From an uncultured Clostridia bacterium (GTDB taxonomy: Bacteria; Bacillota; Clostridia; Saccharofermentanales; Saccharofermentanaceae), in the NCBI GenBank assembly GCA_946545505.1, contig CAMNNN010000035.1:1-10016 (forward strand): a stretch of DNA of 10,016 nucleotides, given 5' to 3'. Positions within the stretch are counted from its first letter, which is position 1, and every line of letters starts with the position of its first letter. Shown piece after piece: positions 1 to 6,985 of the stretch. Below the pieces are notes generated by a model, which was not told the origin of the DNA, made no database searches, and saw nothing but the letters and a program-made list of their open reading frames with translations. A program made the translations under genes and the position numbers.

Positions 1-14
1 GGCAATTACTATTC

Positions 15-1445
15 TCACATTAACCTCCATGCTTTGGGATAAAGATTCTTGATCATACCGTCTGCACTCCTCTTTCCGAAGCCCAGACAATAACCTTCGA
101 CCGCTATAACCACATTGCCTTTGGCGCCCGGCTCTGACGTCAGCGTCTCGCCCTTAAGATACCTTGTTACCTCAGGGACTCCGTAGGGATAAGATATGAC
201 GGCGCTATCCTTAAGTTCGCTTCTTCTTAACGTCAGAGCAAGTGAATTGGAAGGCACGAGGACAAGGTCCTTTCCCTTCGCCTTAAACTCACCCAGATAA
301 AGACCGTTCTTTACTACGGTAAGTGAACCGAGGGCTCTCTCATCACAGGCAGGCAGCATTGCGTGCTCCCCACGTATAAGCAGTCCGTCTTCAACACGGG
401 CTTTGAACACCGAGAGGGCGTCATCCGTCAGTATATCCTTCATAAAGTTAAGCAAAGCTTCCGCTTCTCTCACGTTCTTGCCGCGCTTCTTCACAGTATA
501 AGAAGGAAGCTCGTGTGTCTCATCGTCATCCGTAGACGGCTTACGAAGATGCACGCAGAAATGTCCGTCTCCTTCGCTGATATGAGGCCAGATTCGCATG
601 CTGCCGGGAAGCTTTGAAGTTGAAGATGCATGTGTAACACCTTCTATTTCGGGGTGAGGTATAACCTCATATCCCGGATGCTTACTGATGAAGCTTACTA
701 TCCTGTCCTCATCCTCCAACACGCCGAAAGTGCATGTGGAGTAAACAAGTTCGCCTCCGGGCTTGAGCATGATGTGTGCGCTCTCGAGTATCGAGTCCTG
801 AAGTTCGGAACAAGGCTCTGGGCCATAACGTTCCCAGGACTTGACCGCAGAAGGATCTCTCCTGAACATGCCTTCACCGGAACATGGAGCATCGACGATA
901 ATCTTGTCAGCCGTGCCCGCGAGATACTGCCGCAAATTAACGGGATCCTCGTTAAGAACAACTGCGTTCGGAATGCCCATACGCTCGATATTTCTAAGAA
1001 GAGCCTTGGCACGGTTAGCTGAGATCTCATTTGCGATGAGAACTCCCTCCCCGTTAAGTTCCTCTGCTATCCTGCACGCCTTACCGCCCGGAGCCGCACA
1101 AAGATCGATAACCACATCACCGGGCTTCGCTCCAATAGTCTGTCCGGGAAGCATTGCTGAAGGTTCCTGAGGATAGATTACACCGGCATGATAATACGGC
1201 GAATTACCGGATGACTTAGCCTTCGTATAAAAGCCGCAGTCACACCACGGGATATTCATTATCTCCTCATCGTGATCAAGGTTCTTCAGGACAGCGAAGT
1301 AGCCATCCGCATTCACCTTACTCTTGTTGATACGTATACCCTTAAGAGCTTCCTTATCGAAGCTTTCAAAGAAACCGTCCTCCGAGACCTCAGAGGACAG
1401 TAATTCTTCTTTCATTCTGTTTATAAACTGCTCGGGAAGTTTCAT
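15..1445 (-). CDS. rsmF: RsmF-like 16S rRNA (cytosine-C5) methyltransferase
   Basis: A 476-residue protein of the NOL1/NOP2/Sun RNA m5C methyltransferase family, close in length to E. coli RsmF. It should transfer a methyl group from S-adenosylmethionine to C5 of cytosines in the 16S rRNA decoding region; which cytosines cannot be read here. Seen in the sequence: an N-terminal RNA-binding part (about 1-100), the SAM-binding motif DLCAAPGGK at 114-122, motif IV DAPCSGEGM with Cys188, and motif VI YSTCTF with Cys238. By family knowledge the motif VI cysteine is the nucleophile and the motif IV cysteine helps release the product. Residues from about 300 on match the C-terminal RsmF/PUA-like extension, which favours RsmF over RsmB. 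The ATG at 1443-1445 overlaps the stop of the upstream peptidase gene by four bases (ATGA) and has no clear Shine-Dalgarno, so translation is probably coupled. It is the last gene of the argS block; the 14 bases beyond its stop show nothing. Confidence 0.93.
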   Translation of the reverse strand: MKLPEQFINRMKEELLSSEVSEDGFFESFDKEALKGIRINKSKVNADGYFAVLKNLDHDEEIMNIPWCDCGFYTKAKSSGNSPYYHAGVIYPQEPSAMLPGQTIGAKPGDVVIDLCAAPGGKACRIAEELNGEGVLIANEISANRAKALLRNIERMGIPNAVVLNEDPVNLRQYLAGTADKIIVDAPCSGEGMFRRDPSAVKSWERYGPEPCSELQDSILESAHIMLKPGGELVYSTCTFGVLEDEDRIVSFISKHPGYEVIPHPEIEGVTHASSTSKLPGSMRIWPHISEGDGHFCVHLRKPSTDDDETHELPSYTVKKRGKNVREAEALLNFMKDILTDDALSVFKARVEDGLLIRGEHAMLPACDERALGSLTVVKNGLYLGEFKAKGKDLVLVPSNSLALTLRRSELKDSAVISYPYGVPEVTRYLKGETLTSEPGAKGNVVIAVEGYCLGFGKRSADGMIKNLYPKAWRLM

Positions 1446-3127
1446 AGATTAAGGAACTCGCTGCAGGAGAATGCGACCTGCTTGATTATGCCAATATTGA
1501 AAGGACTCTCGATCTCAGATTTCTCGAGAAGCTTAAGCAGAGTATCAGTACCGCCGAGAGAACAGAGCTTATTGTACTTCATCAGTGCCATCTTCATATC
1601 TTCGCGGGACAGATTCCACAGCTGCAATGCACAGATGTGTGCAAGACAGTAATCGATATAGTAGAACGGCGATGTGAAGATGTGATCCTTCTTCATCCAT
1701 GCGCCTCCCAGGGCATGGAAAGGATGATCTTCATCGTACTTAATAAACGGCTGATATTTCTCCTCGAGAGCTTTCCATACTGCGTGGCGCTCATCCGGAG
1801 TAAGATCGGGATTATCGTAAATCGTGTGTTGGAATTCATCTACCATGCAGCCGTAAGGCAGGAAAAGCAGAGCCTGTGTCATATGAAGTTCTCTATACTG
1901 CTCAGCCTTCTCGCCGTAGAACATCTCCATATAGGGATAGGACATAAACTCCATCGAAGTTGAATGTATCTCACATGCTTCGAGAGTCGGTGACAGACAC
2001 TCAACGAAAGGAGAAACATCGGCACTCTGTACGGCAGCGTAAGCGTGGCCTCCCTCATGAATGATCGTAGCTACATCATCTGCAGTACCGTTGGCATTCA
2101 TAAAGATAAAAGGAATGGCATACCCGTCAAGGTACATACAGTATCCGCCGGTGGACTTATTCTGTCTTGAGATAAGATCCGTGAATCCATGCTCGGACAG
2201 TACTTCAAGGAAACTCGGTCTGTTGCCGAACATCTTCGCGAAGAAGTCGCCTGCCACGTCTCCGAGACTTACGCCGGGTATGATCGGTGAAGGATTGCCG
2301 TTCTTAAACAATGTCGGCAGATCATAGAACATCAGATTATCTACGCCGAGGCGTTCCTGCTGAAGCTTTCTTATCTGGACTGTGATAGGAACGATATATC
2401 TGCATATAGCTTCACGGAACTTCTTGACGTCTTCCGGACCGTAATCATAACGCTCCATGAGCTTGTATCCGAGCTCAGTGTAAGTGTTGTACCCAAGCTT
2501 CCGGGCAATCTTAGTTCTGACCTTGACCATATCGTCGTAAATCTTATCGAAGGTTTCCTTCTTGCCCATATAATATTCATCGAGAGCCTTATGGGCGTCC
2601 TTACGTGTCTGTCTACTTGTGGATTCGAGTTTTACAGAAAGCTGGCTCAGATTCAGCTTCTCTCCTTCAAACTCTATTTGAGCCTCAGACTGAATCTGGG
2701 AATAATCATTCTGCAAAGATGATTCTTCCGCATAATCATCGATAACTTCATTAGATATCGTCTGCTTCAGATTGGCTGCTTTACGGAAGATCATGTCGCC
2801 GTACTTTTCTTTCAATTCATCTGCGCACGGACAGTTTGCCATAACCGTAAGCATAGCTGAGGAAAGTTCGCTCAGTTCCGCGGTCGATCTGTCAAAGAAT
2901 TCGAGTTCATCAGAGTAGAACTCATTTGAAGTATCAAGATCGTGAAGGATATTGCACAGCTCGTACTGGGTATTGAAGTCTATTATGAGCTTCTCATATT
3001 CCATCAGTATATCGGATGCGATATTCACATCCTGAGCCGTCATAAGTCTTAATCTTAAGCTTTTAAAGCTTTCAGAAATGGCATCGACATCAGGTCTTAC
3101 ATACTTGATATCCTTAAAATCCGGCAT
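1442..3127 (-). CDS. M3-family oligoendopeptidase (zinc metallopeptidase)
   Basis: A cytoplasmic zinc oligopeptidase of family M3 (thimet oligopeptidase/PepF clan), expected to cut short peptides. The active site is plain: HEGGH with His357, Glu358 and His361, followed 25 residues after the second His by Glu386 in EIHSTSMEF, the spacing expected for the third zinc ligand. There is no signal peptide or membrane segment. The size (561 residues) and the N-terminal FKDIKYVRPD fit the M3 subgroup annotated as oligoendopeptidase that is not PepF proper. Start choice: the reading frame can also open at a TTG at 3136, three codons earlier. I prefer the ATG at 3127 because GGAG lies just before it, although only 3 bases away. 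The TTG has GAGAGG about 10 bases before it, so it remains possible. The gene follows argS by 13 bases and overlaps the methyltransferase gene by 4, so it is an operon member. Its natural substrate is unknown. Confidence 0.93.
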   Translation of the reverse strand: MPDFKDIKYVRPDVDAISESFKSLRLRLMTAQDVNIASDILMEYEKLIIDFNTQYELCNILHDLDTSNEFYSDELEFFDRSTAELSELSSAMLTVMANCPCADELKEKYGDMIFRKAANLKQTISNEVIDDYAEESSLQNDYSQIQSEAQIEFEGEKLNLSQLSVKLESTSRQTRKDAHKALDEYYMGKKETFDKIYDDMVKVRTKIARKLGYNTYTELGYKLMERYDYGPEDVKKFREAICRYIVPITVQIRKLQQERLGVDNLMFYDLPTLFKNGNPSPIIPGVSLGDVAGDFFAKMFGNRPSFLEVLSEHGFTDLISRQNKSTGGYCMYLDGYAIPFIFMNANGTADDVATIIHEGGHAYAAVQSADVSPFVECLSPTLEACEIHSTSMEFMSYPYMEMFYGEKAEQYRELHMTQALLFLPYGCMVDEFQHTIYDNPDLTPDERHAVWKALEEKYQPFIKYDEDHPFHALGGAWMKKDHIFTSPFYYIDYCLAHICALQLWNLSREDMKMALMKYNKLCSLGGTDTLLKLLEKSEIESPFNIGIIKQVAFSCSEFLNL

Positions 3128-3130
3128 CGT

Positions 3131-3134
3131 CTCC
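3131..3134 (-). promoter_or_regulatory. Shine-Dalgarno of the M3 peptidase gene
   Basis: The minus strand reads GGAG three bases before the ATG at 3127. This spacing is short, but the only competitor is a TTG at 3136 whose own GAGAGG (3147-3152) lies inside the last codons of argS. The site favours the ATG without settling the matter. Confidence 0.45.
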
Positions 3135-3140
3135 AAAAGA

Positions 3141-4874
3141 TCACATCCTCTCTACCGTCTCGATACCGAGCAGATACAGGCCTGTCTTCAGAACATTTCC
3201 AACAGCCTCGCACAGTGCAAGTCTGGCTTCAGAATCCTTGGTGTCGATATCATCTCCTAAGATCCTGCAGTTGTTGTAGAAAGAGTTAAATGCAGATGCC
3301 GTCTCGAAAAGGCTTCTCGAGATGATGAAAGGCTCGTAAACGGAAGCTGCCTTCTTAACGTCAGACTCGAAGCTTGAGAGTGCGCTTATGACTTCATATG
3401 CGTCGTCACCTGTAAGAGTGCCGAGTATAGCAGTGTCTGAAGAAGGCTTGAGGCCTGCTTCGGAAGCTTTTCGCATAATAGAGCGTATACGTGCATACGT
3501 GTACATGAGGTACGGAGCAGAGTTGCCGTTGAAGTTAAGCATCTCCTCCCAGGAGAAGACGATGTCCTTCTCACGGCCGGACTTAACATAGGTGTAGATA
3601 ACGGCGCCGATACCAACCTTCTCTGCGATATCGGAGATCTCCTCCTCGGTCATATCCTGTCCGCGGAGCTTCGCATTCTCTTCGATAACCTCACGTGTCT
3701 TAGCTACGGCTGCATCGAGGAGGTCCTCGAGAAGCACGATATTACCTTCTCTTGTTGAGAAGACCATATCCTTGAACTTAACGAGTCCGAAGCCTACATG
3801 CACGCAGTCATCAGCGAAATCGTAGCCCGCCTTCTTCAGCACGGAGAACACCTGCTTGAAGTGAAGCGCCTGAGGCGTTCCTACGACGTAGATGTTCTTA
3901 TTAAAGTTGTATGTTTCCTTGCGGTACAGAACAGCAGCCAGATCTCTGGAAGCATAGATAGTTGTACCGTCGCTCTTAAGTATTATGCACGGAGGAAGCT
4001 TGTACTCATCAAGCATAACTACCTGTGCGCCTTCGCTTTCCACAAGCAGATTCTTGCTCTTAAGCATATCGACTACGGCAGGAATCTTGTCGCTGTAGAA
4101 TGACTCGCCGTTATAGTTATCGAAAGCAACTCCCATTCTGTCGTAGAGCTTCTTAAATACTACAAGGGACATATCGCGGAACTTCTGCCACAGTTCAACT
4201 TCCTCGGGACAGCCGTCCTCGAGTTTCTTGAAGTTCTCACGGGCGGTATCGTCAAGCGAGGGGTCCTTCTTAGCTTCCTCATGGAACTTAACATAAATTC
4301 TGAGAAGCTCCGTTATTGGATCCTTATCCAAAGCTTCCTTGTCACCCCAAAGTCGGTAAGCCGTAATCAGCTTACCGAACTGTGTGCCGTAGTCACCGAG
4401 GTGATTCATCCTGATTACGTTATATCCGAGTCTGTCGTAGATTCTGGAAAGCGAATTACCAAGTATTGTCGTGAAAGCATGACCTACATGGAAAGGCTTC
4501 GCGATGTTGGGAGAAGAGAACTCGACGATGACATTCTGTCCCTTACCCTCGTCAGAAGCGCCGAACCTGTCACCATCCTCGTTGATCCTTGTGATCGTAT
4601 CGGATGCATAGTTAGATCTGTCGATGTAGAAATTCAGATAAGGACCGGCATTCTTTACGCTGAACATACCGTTCTGTGTAAGGGATTCATTACCTGAAAG
4701 CTCTTCAGATATCATGGCAGGAGCCTTATGAAGGCTCTTAGCTAATATAAAACACGGGAAAGCAAAATCTCCCAGTTCTTTCTGAGGGGGCGTCTCGATC
4801 AACTTGAAGATCTGATCTTCCGGAAGTTCTGTCACCTTAGATATATTTTGTGCAATAACGGCCTTATAATCCAT
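3141..4874 (-). CDS. argS: Arginyl-tRNA synthetase
   Basis: A class I aminoacyl-tRNA synthetase that charges tRNA-Arg with arginine using ATP. Its 577 residues are the usual size. Seen in order: an ArgS-type N-terminal domain (about 1-85), the signature SSPNIAKPFHVGH with the HIGH-motif histidines at 129 and 132, the catalytic Rossmann domain, a KMSKS-equivalent loop FSTREGN just after Met370, and a C-terminal DALR anticodon-binding domain ending in LLGIETVERM, a typical ArgS tail. The loop has Phe-Ser-Thr-Arg in place of a canonical KMSK, which is normal variation in ArgS. The ATG at 4874 has GGGGG six bases upstream. It is the first gene of a three-gene block and is divergent from the MraY-like gene. 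The leader predicted from the -10 element is only about 26 bases, so there is no room for a T-box riboswitch. Confidence 0.97.
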   Translation of the reverse strand: MDYKAVIAQNISKVTELPEDQIFKLIETPPQKELGDFAFPCFILAKSLHKAPAMISEELSGNESLTQNGMFSVKNAGPYLNFYIDRSNYASDTITRINEDGDRFGASDEGKGQNVIVEFSSPNIAKPFHVGHAFTTILGNSLSRIYDRLGYNVIRMNHLGDYGTQFGKLITAYRLWGDKEALDKDPITELLRIYVKFHEEAKKDPSLDDTARENFKKLEDGCPEEVELWQKFRDMSLVVFKKLYDRMGVAFDNYNGESFYSDKIPAVVDMLKSKNLLVESEGAQVVMLDEYKLPPCIILKSDGTTIYASRDLAAVLYRKETYNFNKNIYVVGTPQALHFKQVFSVLKKAGYDFADDCVHVGFGLVKFKDMVFSTREGNIVLLEDLLDAAVAKTREVIEENAKLRGQDMTEEEISDIAEKVGIGAVIYTYVKSGREKDIVFSWEEMLNFNGNSAPYLMYTYARIRSIMRKASEAGLKPSSDTAILGTLTGDDAYEVISALSSFESDVKKAASVYEPFIISRSLFETASAFNSFYNNCRILGDDIDTKDSEARLALCEAVGNVLKTGLYLLGIETVERM

Positions 4875-4880
4875 ACAATG

Positions 4881-4885
4881 CCCCC
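4881..4885 (-). promoter_or_regulatory. argS ribosome binding site
   Basis: The minus strand reads GGGGG, six bases before the argS ATG at 4874. It supports that start. The divergent gene on the other side uses a similar G-rich site (AGAGGGGG). Confidence 0.65.
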
Positions 4886-4902
4886 AATTTCTTTTAAATA
4901 GA

Positions 4903-4931
4903 TAGAAATTATAACAGATTACAAGTATAAT
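4903..4931 (+). promoter_or_regulatory. Promoter of the MraY-like gene
   Basis: A perfect TATAAT at 4926-4931 has a weak -35 (TAGAAA, 4 of 6 matches to TTGACA) at 4903-4908 with 17-base spacing. The transcript would start near 4938, about 24 bases before the ATG. The -35 touches the -10 of the divergent argS promoter, so the two promoters share DNA. Confidence 0.5.
4908..4916 (-). promoter_or_regulatory. argS promoter, extended -10 element
   Basis: The minus strand reads TGTTATAAT: a perfect TATAAT (4908-4913) preceded by the TGn of an extended -10. No good -35 hexamer is found at 16-18 bases (the best is GTGTAA at 4931-4936), which is common when an extended -10 is present. The transcript would start near 4901, giving a leader of about 26 bases. 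This is inferred from the sequence pattern only. Confidence 0.55.
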
Positions 4932-4942
4932 TACACGAGTTT

Positions 4943-4950
4943 AGAGGGGG
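4943..4950 (+). promoter_or_regulatory. Ribosome binding site of the MraY-like gene
   Basis: AGAGGGGG ends 11 bases before the ATG at 4962, a rather long spacing. An in-frame TGA at 4956-4958 excludes any earlier start, so the ATG is fixed. Confidence 0.6.
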
Positions 4951-4961
4951 CTTGTTGACCG

Positions 4962-5936
4962 ATGTCAGACTTAACGAGAATCATAACTGCAGCAGGCGTA
5001 GGCGGGATACTTACATTCCTCGCCCTTTATTTCCTGCCGTTCGGAAAGACGCTTCTCGGACACGACCGCGGACGTAAGTTCGTGGAAGGTTCAGAGGTCA
5101 ATATCGGCAAACCCACCGGTACGGGTATCTACTTTACTCTGGTATTTATACTGGCAGTATGTGCATTATCAACCGCCGGAACAGGTATATACCTCATTAT
5201 GACACTCACATTCCTCATGTCATTCATCGGATTCCTCGATGACAGATCCAAGGCACCGTGGGGCGAGTATTCCAAGGGACTTCTTGACTTCGTGGTAGCT
5301 ATGCTCGGAAGTGTCGTATTCATAAGATTCTTCGGAACAGGTATCCACATCTCCTTCTCAGATGAGACATTCATCCTGAACCCGGTTCTCTATATTGTTC
5401 TCGCGACTATTCTTATCGTAGTATCAATTAATGCCACCAATGCTACCGACGGCGTTGACGGACTGTCAGGAACTTTGACCATTATTACGACACTTACGAT
5501 CATGTTGTCCGCTAACCTGCACGGACTGCTGACTCCCGAGAAGGCTCTTCCCGGAATAGTCCTCGTCGTTATCCTGGCGGTATATCTGTGCTTCAACCAC
5601 TACCCGTCCAAGCTTCTCATGGGAGACGCAGGATCGAGATCCATCGGCTTTTTTATCGCTTTCTACTTCATGTATCTTGGTTTGCCGTTCGCTTACCTTA
5701 TAATCTGTCTGCCTTTCCTTATCGACGGCGGTCTTTCCATCCTTAAGATCACCATCGGAAGACTTACACATAAGAAGATCATCATTCTTAAGAATCTGAT
5801 CACTCCTGTTCACGACCACCTTAAGAAGAAGCTGGGATATACCGTTCCCAAGACATGGGCAGTACTTTGCCTCGCAGCTCTTACACTCGATGTTATCTAT
5901 CTGTTAGCGGTAATTCTCTTATTAAGACTCTTCTGA
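4962..5936 (+). CDS. mraY: MraY-like phospho-MurNAc-pentapeptide transferase family protein
   Basis: A multi-pass membrane protein of 324 residues with about nine or ten hydrophobic segments, from the polyprenyl-phosphate N-acetylhexosamine-1-phosphate transferase family. MraY moves phospho-MurNAc-pentapeptide from UDP onto undecaprenyl phosphate to make lipid I for peptidoglycan. Seen: the paired aspartates in DDRSK (Asp93, Asp94), NATNATDGVDGLSG with Asp163, MGDAGS with Asp222, and the late cytoplasmic motif TPVHDH (His284, Asp285, His286). TPVHDH and NIGKPTGTG resemble MraY more than WecA or TagO. Two departures are visible: MraY usually has HHH and PTMGG, where this protein has HDH and PTGTG. 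No other cell-wall gene is in the window. It stands alone on the plus strand, divergent from argS, and its last 15 bases overlap perR tail to tail. It could be the organism's only MraY, a second copy, or an enzyme for another sugar nucleotide. The family is certain; the substrate is less so. Confidence 0.82.
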   Translation: MSDLTRIITAAGVGGILTFLALYFLPFGKTLLGHDRGRKFVEGSEVNIGKPTGTGIYFTLVFILAVCALSTAGTGIYLIMTLTFLMSFIGFLDDRSKAPWGEYSKGLLDFVVAMLGSVVFIRFFGTGIHISFSDETFILNPVLYIVLATILIVVSINATNATDGVDGLSGTLTIITTLTIMLSANLHGLLTPEKALPGIVLVVILAVYLCFNHYPSKLLMGDAGSRSIGFFIAFYFMYLGLPFAYLIICLPFLIDGGLSILKITIGRLTHKKIIILKNLITPVHDHLKKKLGYTVPKTWAVLCLAALTLDVIYLLAVILLLRLF

Positions 5937-6344
5937 TTCCAGACAGTCCCTGCACACGCCGCTTATAATCAGCGATACGGAATCTATGCGGTTGCCTTCA
6001 AGAGCATCAGCAGCGAAATCCTTACAACACATTACATCCATCACTTTACTGCACTTCTTGCAGAAGAAATGTCCGTGGAAATCCGTAATGCCGTCATAGT
6101 GCTTCTGCCCGTCAGGAGAGATCAGTTCTGTAATCAGGCCGACCTCGGCAAGCTTATCAGTTACATTATAGACAGACGCGAATGAGAGCGAATCATCATC
6201 CGTCTTCAAATCATTGTATATATCCTCACAAGTCGGGTGCGTTCTGTGAGTCAGGAGATAATCGTATATGCGAAGCCTCGGCCCCGTAATACGGATACCG
6301 GCTTCCCTTAATTTGTCTTGAGATGTCATCAAGGCACTATTCAT
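5922..6344 (-). CDS. perR: PerR-type Fur-family peroxide-responsive repressor
   Basis: A 140-residue Fur-family regulator: a winged-helix DNA-binding half (about 1-80) and a dimerisation/metal half. Compared with B. subtilis PerR from memory, every ligand is present one position earlier: regulatory Mn/Fe site His36, Asp84, His90, His92 and Asp103, and structural zinc cysteines 95, 98, 131 and 134 in CKKC and CRDC. In PerR the iron-bound form is oxidised by hydrogen peroxide at the two histidines and releases DNA, switching on defence genes; that is family knowledge. Asp103, where Fur proteins usually carry Glu, supports PerR over Fur. Extra cysteines occur at 39, 106 and 107. A Per-box-like operator and a -10 element lie immediately upstream, so self-repression is likely. 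No Shine-Dalgarno precedes the ATG at 6344; an internal ATG (Met6, 6329) is an alternative without a better site. No recognisable peroxide-defence target gene is in the window. The gene end overlaps mraY by 15 bases. Confidence 0.9.
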   Translation of the reverse strand: MNSALMTSQDKLREAGIRITGPRLRIYDYLLTHRTHPTCEDIYNDLKTDDDSLSFASVYNVTDKLAEVGLITELISPDGQKHYDGITDFHGHFFCKKCSKVMDVMCCKDFAADALEGNRIDSVSLIISGVCRDCLESEES

Positions 6345-6353
6345 ATACTTTAA

Positions 6354-6381
6354 ATTATAATGATTCTAAATCAAAAGACAA
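6354..6381 (-). promoter_or_regulatory. perR promoter with -10 inside the Per box
   Basis: The minus strand has TATAAT at 6354-6359 and TTGTCT (4 of 6 matches to TTGACA) at 6376-6381, separated by 16 bases. The -35 lies in the last codons of the DUF218 gene. The transcript would start near 6347, only a few bases before the perR ATG. This would let perR be expressed independently of the polA block. Confidence 0.5.
6355..6369. promoter_or_regulatory. Per box (PerR operator)
   Basis: The plus strand reads TTATAATGATTCTAA, an imperfect 7-1-7 inverted repeat. It fits the B. subtilis Per box TTATAATnATTATAA, as I remember it, at 13 of 14 informative positions; the only mismatch is C at 6366. It lies 11-25 bases before the perR ATG and covers most of the -10 element, so a bound repressor would block RNA polymerase. 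Binding by the adjacent PerR is inferred. Confidence 0.7.
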
Positions 6382-6985
6382 GACAAAGTATAAAATCTTT
6401 GACTCTCGCGAGATACTCCCTTGCCGAATAATAAGGCTGAGCCACGAACGTATGCCCTGTAGCGATAACACCTTCACAGTCTATACCGTAATTTCTGGCA
6501 AGGTATACTGCACGGCTTAAGTGATACTCCTGGGTAACTATGACAGCTGATTCGACATCGAAAAGCCTTGAAGCACGCTCCATGGTCTCAGACGTGGACA
6601 GGCCTAAGTCATCACACTCGATAACATCCTCGGGTATACCTCTGTCGAGCATATAATTCTTCATGACAGCAACTTCGTTATAATCATCAACACGGTGATC
6701 TCCGCTTAAGAGAATCCTGGGAGCCGCGCCGTCCTCGTACAGCCTGATGGCCATATCGAGTCTGTCGACCATAAGGTCTGTCGGAATGCTGTTATCTACG
6801 ATTCCGCAGCCTAAGACGATAATATAGTCGTAATGCCCATTGAAGTCCTCATAATCCTTAACGGCATTTGCGGTAGACTTAACCACATATACGTTGATAA
6901 CTGCAATAACCGCCATCGTTACGGCAACGATCAGTGTAATGATCTGCAGTATCTTATCGATTATCTTCAATGATTTATTCATCAT
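6371..6985 (-). CDS. SanA/YdcF-like DUF218 membrane-anchored protein
   Basis: A 204-residue protein with one N-terminal membrane anchor (about residues 10-31, IIDKILQIITLIVAVTMAVI) followed by a DUF218 domain, probably facing outside. Seen in the domain: YIIVLGCGI at its start, LMVDRLDMAIRLY, the glycine turn ILLSGDH, the polar stretch LGLSTSETMERA and VTQEYHLSRA, which form the conserved DUF218 core. Relatives include E. coli SanA, linked to vancomycin exclusion at high temperature, and YdcF; no enzymatic reaction is firmly established, so none is claimed. The start is ATGATG at 6980-6985 with only a weak GAGAAG directly before it; an in-frame stop at 7019-7021 and no other start codon exclude a longer form. 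It lies 71 bases after coaE and 26 before perR. I see no strong promoter or terminator in the 71-base gap, so it is probably transcribed with polA and coaE. Confidence 0.82.
   Translation of the reverse strand: MMNKSLKIIDKILQIITLIVAVTMAVIAVINVYVVKSTANAVKDYEDFNGHYDYIIVLGCGIVDNSIPTDLMVDRLDMAIRLYEDGAAPRILLSGDHRVDDYNEVAVMKNYMLDRGIPEDVIECDDLGLSTSETMERASRLFDVESAVIVTQEYHLSRAVYLARNYGIDCEGVIATGHTFVAQPYYSAREYLARVKDFILCLVF

Noticed and set aside
1..14. A further gene downstream of rsmF
   Set aside because: Only 14 bases remain before the window edge, with no start codon or ribosome site on the minus strand.
363..1170. Several open frames of 84-130 codons on the plus strand and another minus-strand frame within the rsmF gene
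   Set aside because: They lie inside a gene with a full set of family motifs, have no recognisable domains, and look like shadows of its codon pattern.
3798..4697. Plus-strand frames of 101 and 138 codons opposite argS
   Set aside because: argS is unambiguous across this stretch; the opposite frames show no motif and no promoter of their own.
4909..4932. A second Per box between argS and the MraY-like gene
   Set aside because: The AT-rich half-sites resemble TTATAAT, but the arms are 12 bases apart instead of 1, and they are better explained as the two -10 elements.
4875..4961. A T-box or other riboswitch leader for argS
   Set aside because: The gap to the divergent gene is only 87 bases and the predicted leader about 26, too short for a T-box, and no specifier or antiterminator hairpin is seen.
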